Positions 24,258 to 30,754 of a stretch of 37,630 nt of DNA are shown one piece after another. The stretch is from Prevotella sp. (GTDB lineage: Bacteria; Bacteroidota; Bacteroidia; Bacteroidales; Bacteroidaceae): assembly GCA_017619375.1 (NCBI GenBank), contig JAFZSL010000044.1, forward strand, positions 1 to 37,630, in the 5' to 3' direction. Under the pieces are notes generated by a model. It did not search any database. It was not told where the DNA came from and worked only from the letters and a program-made list of their open reading frames with translations. Positions within the stretch are counted from its first letter, which is position 1. The number at the start of each line of letters is the position of its first letter. The position numbers were made by a program, and so were the translations under genes.

Positions 24258-24713
24258 TTAAAGTTGGGTGATATGATATGCAAGCCAGATGTTTGCCCCT
24301 GAAAGCACCAGGAAGAGCAGCACGAAGATGATGAGGTTCACCATCTCATAGGTGGTGTGCCATTTTTTTGCCAATTCCTCCAAGTCTTTCACACAAAGCC
24401 AAAAGGCATCGTCGAAAGGTAGATGATAGTGGCGTAGCATCCGAATGAAACCAAAGATGTAAACAGCGGCATACGCCAACAGCAGTACAGTTGCTGCCAG
24501 CCAGAGGGCAGAACCGCTTGTGCAGAGTTTGTACACTGCTGCGGCGGCCGGAGCCATTCCCGACAAGGTCAATAAGGCTCCTTGAAGCCAAAGGTTGAAC
24601 ACCACGGAAATCTGGTTGTATGTCAGGTTGAACGCCTTGCCCAGCAATCGGAGGATAACCACACAAAATATGAATGGCAGTAATGCCAAATCTATCAGTC
24701 TGCATCTTTTCAT
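24258..24713 (-). CDS. Four-pass membrane protein of unknown function
   Basis: A 151-residue protein with about four membrane segments: residues 8-23 (DLALLPFIFCVVILRLL), 36-60, 66-90 and 123-147 (VNLIIFVLLFLVLSGANIWL). Between the third and fourth lies an amphipathic stretch 'LPFDDAFWLCVKDLEELAKK'. I know no function. The last segment resembles that of the 268-residue membrane protein at 20236-21042. It sits 237 bases after the YiiX-like start, with intergenic DNA of no clear content. The start at 24713 is the first ATG. Confidence 0.7.
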   Translation of the reverse strand: MKRCRLIDLALLPFIFCVVILRLLGKAFNLTYNQISVVFNLWLQGALLTLSGMAPAAAAVYKLCTSGSALWLAATVLLLAYAAVYIFGFIRMLRHYHLPFDDAFWLCVKDLEELAKKWHTTYEMVNLIIFVLLFLVLSGANIWLAYHITQL

Positions 24714-24878
24714 TGTCCTTGTTCTTTAAATCTTTCAGTTCAATGAGTCTTGAAATACAACAAATCTATCACTTGGCAAAAGATGATGATTGCCCGTCGG
24801 TCTTGCAGGTTTTCCCTTTTATGGACTTTGCCGATTAAGGTTGTTTCGTTTTTGTTTTCAGGAGGGTGGGAAGACTGG

Positions 24879-25415
24879 TCAGTTGTCTTCGTTTGGATTG
24901 ATGATGAGATACAATCTTGAATGTGGGTAATCGATGATTGCATGGTGTCTTTCAAGGAAATCTGTGCCCAGGACACCATCTGCTTGTATCCCTTTGGTCT
25001 TTTTGAATTCTGTGTTGAGATAAGAGATGTCCATCAGAAAGAGGTCGACAGACTTGAATTCCTTTCCGTTGACTTGGAGCATAGCGGATGTCCTGACCAA
25101 TGTCCTGACGGAACCGATGCCTGCCGCATAATCCCGTTTGCCCAATGCTTCAAGGCCGTATTTGTCTTTCTTGGACATGTCTATCAAGGTGCCTCCACCG
25201 CCAGTGTCCACCAAGAACTTGCATGGTTTTCCGTTGACTTGTAACGTGGCCGTCACATGCCTTGAACGCATCTTATGTAGTTCTATTGTGTCATATCCGT
25301 TGGCCAACATGGTGCTGTCGTTAAGGTCGACAATGGAAACGGCGACATCTTTGCCACCATCGCCGGCACAGCCAAACGTTATGGCTAAGAGGATAATGAA
25401 TGACAATTGTTTCAT
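24879..25415 (-). CDS. Retropepsin-like aspartyl protease lipoprotein
   Basis: A 178-residue lipoprotein (MKQLSFIILLAITFGC lipobox). The body is a single-lobe pepsin-type fold: 'CKFLVDTGGGGTLIDM' carries the D-T-G active site (D70), preceded by the flap-side strand 'TATLQVNGKP'. The C-terminal hallmark 'GVLGTDFLERHHAIIDYPH' is followed by 'SRLYLI'. Proteins of this clan work as dimers, each giving one Asp, so this one should dimerise at the membrane surface. The usual residue after D-T-G is Ala or Ser; here it is Gly, which may or may not lower activity. It lies downstream of the 25603-25989 gene with a hairpin between them. Substrate is unknown. Confidence 0.85.
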   Translation of the reverse strand: MKQLSFIILLAITFGCAGDGGKDVAVSIVDLNDSTMLANGYDTIELHKMRSRHVTATLQVNGKPCKFLVDTGGGGTLIDMSKKDKYGLEALGKRDYAAGIGSVRTLVRTSAMLQVNGKEFKSVDLFLMDISYLNTEFKKTKGIQADGVLGTDFLERHHAIIDYPHSRLYLIINPNEDN

Positions 25416-25542
25416 CTTCTTTTATTTTTTTCTTGATATCCAAGAACACATTCGCGGCATATTCGAAAAACGATTCTTTGTTGATTCGTTTTTCGCCTAT
25501 GATTTCCCCGTTTGTAAGAGAATAAGTCTTTCCCTCCATAGG

Positions 25543-25586
25543 TTGTCAGCACCATGCAGATGATGGTCGTCTGCATGATCTGACAA
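25543..25586 (-). terminator. Stem-loop between the 25603 gene and the aspartyl protease gene
   Basis: Outer arms TTGTCAG/CTGACAA (25543-25549, 25580-25586) enclose inner arms CATGCAGA/TCTGCATG (25553-25560, 25570-25577). It begins 17 bases past the stop of the minus-strand gene at 25603-25989. Confidence 0.55.
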
Positions 25587-25602
25587 CAGTTTGTCGTTTG
25601 AC

Positions 25603-25989
25603 TTATTTCTTATTCTTTGATTCCTTTTGCTCTTTTCTATGTTCGCGTGTCTCCTCGTTCTCCCAAAGATCGACAGCAATGTCTGTCAGTTTATCGGGCA
25701 TGATATTTCCGCTTTCCTGAATCTCTGCCCAAGAGCAAAGTGTGGCATAGTTTTCATCTATGACCATGTCGGTTGGAGGTCCGATGGGACTGTCTTGACT
25801 ATAATACAGATGCCGTCCGGACCCGATCAATTCCCATGCGTCCACATCAGGTTCATCGAGCTGATTGTAGATTTCCGCATCGATTTCATAGAGGTCGAAA
25901 TCCCCTCTCCATGATGTTTTTGCCGTATAGAGGTTCTTCTCGTCGTCATAACAGGCCTTCCAGCCTAACCCTTTTTTGAAATGTAGCAT
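25603..25989 (-). CDS. Small cytoplasmic protein of unknown function
   Basis: A 128-residue, acidic protein without signal or membrane segment. It starts 'MLHFKKGLGWKACYDDEKNL' and continues 'DLYEIDAEIYNQLDEP', 'LIGSGRHLYYSQDSPIGPPT' and 'VIDENYATLCSWAEIQES', ending in a charged tail 'TREHRKEQKESKNKK'. The pattern is familiar from hypothetical proteins in Bacteroidales, where similar small acidic proteins can be immunity proteins. No toxin partner lies next to it here, and I assign no function. A possible -7 element TATCTTTG on the minus strand at 26121-26114 would give a leader of about 120 bases. Confidence 0.65.
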   Translation of the reverse strand: MLHFKKGLGWKACYDDEKNLYTAKTSWRGDFDLYEIDAEIYNQLDEPDVDAWELIGSGRHLYYSQDSPIGPPTDMVIDENYATLCSWAEIQESGNIMPDKLTDIAVDLWENEETREHRKEQKESKNKK

Positions 25990-26488
25990 ATCTGTTTGTA
26001 TTGAGGTTGTTGTTTGATGACTTGGTGATTGTCAAGTGTGCTTTTCTGCGGAATGGCAGATGGTGCCTTTGTAGATGCTTTGATGTGGTTCTTGATGTCG
26101 TAGGTGTCGGTGGCAAAGATAATAAATAAAACGGAAACAACCACTTATGGCGTAATTTTTTTCAATGGTCAATGCTCCACAAAAGATGCAAGTTGCGGCT
26201 TTTTTGTTTTTTCGTTTTTGTAAAAATAGCTCAGTCATCCCCTTGTTGTAGTCGCTTCGCTCAAAATTCCCCAAAATTAACCTCGAAAATTATCAAAACT
26301 TCGCTTGTCTTATCATTTTTTTATTCCATTTTTTTATAATTTTGAGGCCGTAGGCCAACCATTGAATGATGACAGGGCTGTTACCTCACCTGCCACCGAC
26401 CTTTAATTTTTGTTAATTTTGGCAAAGGCTCCGTGACAAAACTCAAGAAAGAGTCTATATTCCAATAGAATGATAAAATAGCTGGCGA
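25990..26488. other. Divergent intergenic region before the third sigma locus
   Basis: No gene is supported in about 500 bases between the divergent genes at 25989 and 26489. It is AT-rich (26280-26345 and 26400-26425), and the minus strand has TATCTTTG at 26121-26114. A small ORF at 26032-26274 has unnatural composition. No housekeeping promoter with good spacing was seen before the sigma gene. Confidence 0.5.
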
Positions 26489-27031
26489 ATGTTTAAAAGA
26501 CCCATGCATAGAACCCCCAAAGCCGAAGACCTATCCACGATGATAAGTCATTATGGCCCTGCGCTCATGACCTTTGTCGGTCGTATCGTAACCATACAGG
26601 AGGATGCAGAGGACGTGGTGCAAGAGACTTTCGTAGCGGCCTACAAACATCTGGATGACTACAACCCGGAACAGGCTTCAATGAAGACATGGCTTCATCG
26701 CATAGCCTACCATGAAGCCCTCTATCTTCTGCGACGGCGAAAACGGATGGCGCAAATACCGCTCGATGTGGGCGAGGACATTCCAGACGAGTTGCCAGAT
26801 GCCACGACAGCCGAAGAGTTGGATGAAGCCATTCAAAAACTTACGCCCGAAGAGCAGATGCTCTTGCAACTCTACTACTTTGACCAGCGCCCCCTGAAAG
26901 AAATCGCCTACATCACAGGTGCGGCAGACCACTCTCTCAATCGTGAAGTGTCACGGCTCAGCAGCCAACTTCACCGAATACGTCAACGACTCAGGATGAT
27001 TTTAATGCACATGAACGATGAAGCAAGATGA
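26489..27031 (+). CDS. ECF RNA polymerase sigma factor (locus 3)
   Basis: A 180-residue sigma-70 ECF protein. Region 2: 'GPALMTFVGRIVTIQEDAED', 'VVQETFVAAYKHLDDYN' and 'MKTWLHRIAYHEALYLLRRR'. Region 4: 'AIQKLTPEEQMLLQLYYFDQRPLKEIAYIT', then 'SLNREVSRLSSQLHRIRQRL'. It is clearly the closest relative in the window of the sigma at 9942-10541 (compare 'KTWLMRIAYHTALKHYRK' and 'LKPDDQMLLSLYYFDDHSIR'). The last 14 bases overlap the anti-sigma ATG at 27018, the same overlap as in locus 2. Both sigma ATGs are preceded by GCGA. The Met at residue 6 is an alternative start. It should drive its own operon when its membrane partner releases it. Confidence 0.93.
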   Translation: MFKRPMHRTPKAEDLSTMISHYGPALMTFVGRIVTIQEDAEDVVQETFVAAYKHLDDYNPEQASMKTWLHRIAYHEALYLLRRRKRMAQIPLDVGEDIPDELPDATTAEELDEAIQKLTPEEQMLLQLYYFDQRPLKEIAYITGAADHSLNREVSRLSSQLHRIRQRLRMILMHMNDEAR

Positions 27032-27683
27032 ACTTTTCCGCCAAGCCCTGCAGCGACAGAACAAACGGGCTTCAGAAATGAAAATGCCCGACGATATGGA
27101 ACAGCGGGTGATGGGCCGTCTCAAGTCGAAAAACAGGTCGCACCTTTGGCTGCGCTCTGTATCCATCGTTGCCGCCGCCTGTGTCCTTATATTACTGACA
27201 CTGCATTATGCAAGTAAAAATGTAGAGCCGAAAGAGAAACCTCTGACAGCACAAAAGACGGAACTGCAAGACGGCACGATTGAAAATGGAGGGCAGACCT
27301 CTGTCGGAAAAGAGCAAAGTCGAACCGAAATGAACCATGCAGGGAGTGAACAAGTCCTATCGCAGGTCATCGAACAGATTCCGACGAGTGCTCAGAAAAT
27401 GCCAGACGATGGTAAAAATAAAACTTCCATGGTCAAGAACCACTCCGCTTCAAATGCCAACTCAACATCCGTTGTCGCCGCAGACCAACTCAACGACTAC
27501 ATCGCCCGGCTGGAGGCAGAGATGGATGCTCTCGATGACAGCGTAAGGGCTGCGCATTTGGAAAAAATCATCGCCGCCGACAGCCGCTTGCAACAGTTGG
27601 TCAACCGCATTGTGAAAGACGAGGCGGAGCAGGCTATGAGTGAACTACAGAAAGACAGTACTTCCAATTATATCAACTTCTAA
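27018..27683 (+). CDS. Anti-sigma-like single-pass membrane protein (locus 3)
   Basis: A 221-residue protein starting inside the sigma gene (14-base overlap). The cytoplasmic part is 'MKQDELFRQALQRQNKRASE' followed by 'MPDDMEQRVMGRLKSK'. The membrane segment is about residues 46-64 (VSIVAAACVLILLTLHYAS). The periplasmic part is low-complexity (Glu/Gln/Ser/Thr) and closes with 'LNDYIARLEAEMDALDDSVR' and 'AAHLEKIIAADSRLQQLVNR', the element shared with the protein at 10528-11247. Size, topology and context are those of a sigma-sequestering membrane protein. The conserved outer helix pair is the likely sensory or partner-binding element; that is inference. The next gene starts 15 bases after its stop. 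Confidence 0.8.
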   Translation: MKQDELFRQALQRQNKRASEMKMPDDMEQRVMGRLKSKNRSHLWLRSVSIVAAACVLILLTLHYASKNVEPKEKPLTAQKTELQDGTIENGGQTSVGKEQSRTEMNHAGSEQVLSQVIEQIPTSAQKMPDDGKNKTSMVKNHSASNANSTSVVAADQLNDYIARLEAEMDALDDSVRAAHLEKIIAADSRLQQLVNRIVKDEAEQAMSELQKDSTSNYINF

Positions 27684-27698
27684 ATCAATGAAAACAAA

Positions 27699-29414
27699 AT
27701 GAAAAAACAAATATTGATAACAGCCCTCCTGCTGATGCCCGCAGCCTGGCTTCAGGCACAGGAGAACAAGCACGCCCAGGCCATGCGCACGGCTTTCGTC
27801 GAAACGAGATACGGCAAGTTTCCGAAAAGCATAGAAACCAAGATGAAGAGCATGAACGAAGACTCTATCACCGTGGCATGGGGTGAATGGGGCTGCCTGG
27901 ATGGTGGCGGGCTGGTGCCCAAGGAGAAAATCCATGTGGTGAAACTCTCGCAGACCAAGTCGAACGTCTCGGCATCTGTCGGACCGCTGTATATCGACGG
28001 TTACCGTTTCTCGTTCAATCAAGTGCCTGATGACCCCACGCTGCCGCTGCGTCCCATGCTCGATGCCTTCGACAAACAGGCGCCCTTTGCCAATAGTTAT
28101 TACAGTTATCTGGCGAGCGATGATCAAGCTGTCTTCCCAGGTGTAAAGATTGCATGGGGAGAGGAGGGACATACGTTTCCCTTGCAACTCCATCCTTCGA
28201 TGAACACCCGTATCATCAGTTTCAAGGATGATGACGGGTTCCGCTCCACCTACCTTCTCACATGGACGGATACGGAACTGACCGATGGCGACACCAAGCA
28301 TAAGCGCTATATGGTAGAAGGCCTTATCTACGAGTTCCATTGCCCGAAGATAGACAATGCACCGCAAATGAAATCCTACGACCCCGATGAATACCTGAAC
28401 AGGACCAACACGGGATTGGGTGTGGCACACAATCTGGTGCGCGGGCTCCAGAAGAGCGATCCGGAACGTGCCAGAACCTTGGAGACCGACACCGTGATGG
28501 AGCAGTATGGCTATATATTCCAAGAGATGGTGGCGAAACTCAACGGTTCGTCTGAAATCCCAAATGTGTACACCAGTTACGATGCCTTACAGGCTAAAGT
28601 GCAACGTATGTGGGAGTTGAGCCATACCGCCGACATGACCGAGTTGGAGGCCATCCTCCACACGTTGAACAAAGAGGTTGACAACTACCCATTCCAGTTC
28701 TCTGGGTGGTTAGCTGAAAAGTTGTGTGGCATGACTGATGCGTTGGAGGCCACTATCCCCCCAGGTCAGAGGAAACAAGTTGCCTCAGCCCGTAAAAGCA
28801 TCAATGCTAAAAGAAACATGACGACAGAGATTGACAGCCTCAACGAACAAGACCAGGACTACCTGAACCGCAACTTCTGGATAATCAGCCACGAACCTGT
28901 CGACTATGCCAATACTCATTTCACAGCCTGTGGAGAGCACTATGGTGGAAATGAACAGAAAGCCTATTTGGAAGTAAAAGGTGATGCTGGCAAAGGATTC
29001 GAGGCCGAAACTACGCTGAGAGGCCTGCGCCCAGGCCGCTATCGCGTCTCTGCTGTGGTGCGCGCCTCTGAGGCAGAGCATTCCAATGTATATGTTTTTG
29101 CAAAGACGGGTAATGGTGATGTCATCAAAAAGGAAATTCCTGCCATGGGAAATACGGGCGGCAACATCTGGTTCTCCGCATTGTGCCGTTTCGAACAGCG
29201 CGCCAGCAATGGTGACTTCGTTACCGCCCTTGACATCGACAAGACCGCGGCCAATGGCGGACAGGGCTTCGGCTGGAATCGCATCTGGCTCGACGAGGTC
29301 ACCGTCAGTGAGGACGGCAACCTGACCTATGGTGTCACCACCCGACATGATTCCAACTACAATGGCCGTTGGTTCTCCGCCTGCGACTTCATCGTCGAGA
29401 GAGTGGAAGACTAA
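27699..29414 (+). CDS. Large secreted protein of a sigma/anti-sigma locus, with C-terminal beta-sandwich
   Basis: A 571-residue protein with signal peptide MKKQILITALLLMPAAWLQA. Residues about 116-230 carry the domain shared with the secreted protein at 11237-12157 ('NTRIISFKDDDGF', 'YMVEGLIYEFHCPKID'). Residues 230-395 are helical. Residues about 400-570 look like a jelly-roll, carbohydrate-binding-type module: 'NRNFWIISHEPVDYANTHF', 'AETTLRGLRPGRYRVSAVVR', 'SNVYVFAKTGNGDVIKKEIP' and 'GWNRIWLDEVTVSED'. It is the third gene of the operon and the largest product. The beta-sandwich suggests binding to a glycan or surface partner. The N-terminal 'WGEWGCLDGGGLVP' segment is not found in the locus-2 protein. 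Function is unknown. Confidence 0.78.
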   Translation: MKKQILITALLLMPAAWLQAQENKHAQAMRTAFVETRYGKFPKSIETKMKSMNEDSITVAWGEWGCLDGGGLVPKEKIHVVKLSQTKSNVSASVGPLYIDGYRFSFNQVPDDPTLPLRPMLDAFDKQAPFANSYYSYLASDDQAVFPGVKIAWGEEGHTFPLQLHPSMNTRIISFKDDDGFRSTYLLTWTDTELTDGDTKHKRYMVEGLIYEFHCPKIDNAPQMKSYDPDEYLNRTNTGLGVAHNLVRGLQKSDPERARTLETDTVMEQYGYIFQEMVAKLNGSSEIPNVYTSYDALQAKVQRMWELSHTADMTELEAILHTLNKEVDNYPFQFSGWLAEKLCGMTDALEATIPPGQRKQVASARKSINAKRNMTTEIDSLNEQDQDYLNRNFWIISHEPVDYANTHFTACGEHYGGNEQKAYLEVKGDAGKGFEAETTLRGLRPGRYRVSAVVRASEAEHSNVYVFAKTGNGDVIKKEIPAMGNTGGNIWFSALCRFEQRASNGDFVTALDIDKTAANGGQGFGWNRIWLDEVTVSEDGNLTYGVTTRHDSNYNGRWFSACDFIVERVED

Positions 29415-29436
29415 ACGAAGGGGGTGCATTTGTCGC

Positions 29437-29558
29437 AGTCTACGGACTTTAAGAACTATCAGGACTATAGCTACTATAAATACTATGGCTACTATAAATA
29501 CTATAGATGCTTTAAATTCTTGTCCAAGAGTCCCTTGAGTCCTTTGAGTCCGTAGACT
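29437..29558. repeat. 122-base element with 12-base inverted ends
   Basis: AGTCTACGGACT (29437-29448) and AGTCCGTAGACT (29547-29558) are perfect inverted ends. Inside, CTACTATAAATACTAT occurs twice (29471-29486, 29489-29504), followed by three GAGTCC-type repeats. It lies in the gap between convergent genes and its right end runs into TTTTT. It resembles a small palindromic intergenic element rather than a coding region. Confidence 0.7.
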
Positions 29559-29577
29559 TTTTAATGATATGGCTTTG

Positions 29578-30696
29578 TCACTTTTTCCCTGCCATCATCA
29601 TGCGGGTGGCGGCAGGTGTCGGCGTGGCGGTGATATCGGCGGTGTGAACTTCACGCTGGACTCCCTCGATGTTGAATTGAAGCGTGGCGCCGTCGCTACG
29701 GACGTCAATGGTGACAGGGGCACCCATGACAATCGGGAGGTTCACGTCGCCATGACCACCGGGGAACCCGCAGAGCACGGGGATGTTGTATTTGGTCAGC
29801 ATCACATGGATCATGGCTTCCACACTCTCATATGTGAATTCTGTGCCGCAGTCGGTGAACTCACCGAGGATGACTCCTTTGCAACGATCGAGCACGCCAT
29901 TCATCTGTAGGATGCGCATCTGGCGATCGATGTTATGCATGGATTCCTCCACCTCCTCGACAAAGAGAATGAGGTCTTTGCCCTTTGTGGCATCTGCCTG
30001 TGAACCGAGGTTTGGAACAAACGTGCAAAGGTTGCCGCCAACAAGCACGCCACTGGCTTTGCCAAGGATGTTTTCTTGATGTGCCGGCAACACATAACGA
30101 GGCACATTGCCCATCAATAGGTCACGCATCAGCGTGCTTGTTTCGTCGGTGCCGCCTTTGGCCAGGAATGAACTCATTGTACCATGTATGCTCATCACTC
30201 CGGAACGACTCATCAGGCCGTGCAGTGTGGAGATGTCGCTGAACCCCACAAGCCATTTCGGCGAGGCTTTCAGTTCTGCCAATGTCAACTGGTCTATAAG
30301 CTGGATGGTGCCATATCCTCCGCGATTGCAGATGATGGCCTTGATGGACGGGTCGTTCAGTGCCCAACGGATGTCGCTGATGCGCTCGCTCACCGTCCCG
30401 GCATATCGGCCGTCGACGATTTTCCCTACATTAGGACCGATGACAGGCTCCAAGCCCCAGCCGCGCAGCACTTCGGCTGTCTTCTCCACATTCTCCATCG
30501 GTGTGAAGTAAGACGGAGAAATCAGTGCCACTTTGTCGCCCGCCTTCAGATAGTCAGGTTTGATGCAGTTGATTACTACCGTCCCCTCTTGAGGCGACTT
30601 TTGGTCGTCGTCGTCATCGCTACACGAATTCAGTGTTGCCATTCCCAAGAGCCCAAGGAAGATGGCAAGCATCCATTCTTTTGTCTGTTCCATCAT
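29578..30696 (-). CDS. S66 LD-carboxypeptidase lipoprotein
   Basis: A 372-residue protein. The N-terminus has a signal peptide with lipobox LNSC followed by SDDDDD, the Bacteroidetes surface-export pattern. The body is a full S66 (LdcA/MccF) domain: 'KAGDKVALISPSYF', 'IKAIICNRGGYGTIQLID', 'LVGFSDISTLH' (nucleophile S153), 'SIHGTMSS', 'LILFVEEVEESMHNIDRQM' (E247) and 'LCGFPGGHGDVNLPI' (H315). LD-carboxypeptidases remove the terminal D-alanine from murein tetrapeptides in recycling, normally in the cytoplasm or periplasm. A lipid-anchored, possibly surface-exposed form might instead act on external muropeptides or peptide antibiotics; that is inference. Two ATGs (30696, 30693) are adjacent. The DUF2207 gene is 58 bases upstream. 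Confidence 0.92.
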   Translation of the reverse strand: MMEQTKEWMLAIFLGLLGMATLNSCSDDDDDQKSPQEGTVVINCIKPDYLKAGDKVALISPSYFTPMENVEKTAEVLRGWGLEPVIGPNVGKIVDGRYAGTVSERISDIRWALNDPSIKAIICNRGGYGTIQLIDQLTLAELKASPKWLVGFSDISTLHGLMSRSGVMSIHGTMSSFLAKGGTDETSTLMRDLLMGNVPRYVLPAHQENILGKASGVLVGGNLCTFVPNLGSQADATKGKDLILFVEEVEESMHNIDRQMRILQMNGVLDRCKGVILGEFTDCGTEFTYESVEAMIHVMLTKYNIPVLCGFPGGHGDVNLPIVMGAPVTIDVRSDGATLQFNIEGVQREVHTADITATPTPAATRMMMAGKK

Positions 30697-30754
30697 TCTT
30701 ATCCTATAAATCTATTTTTCTCTCTTATGATTTCCTGTAGTATTCTGGCTCTCG

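Noticed and set aside
25321-25539. ORF starting MEGKTYSLTNGEIIGEKRIN ahead of the aspartyl protease
   Set aside because: Its first 40 residues look plausible, but it then runs out of frame into the protease gene, ends in Trp/Arg-rich sequence and lies in a terminator/leader region. It could be a leader peptide, but there is no support.
27645-28523. Minus-strand ORF of 292 residues opposite the 27699 secreted protein
   Set aside because: Antisense reading of a gene with a clear signal peptide and a paralogue; no features of its own. The 255-residue ORF at 9921-10688 is the same case.
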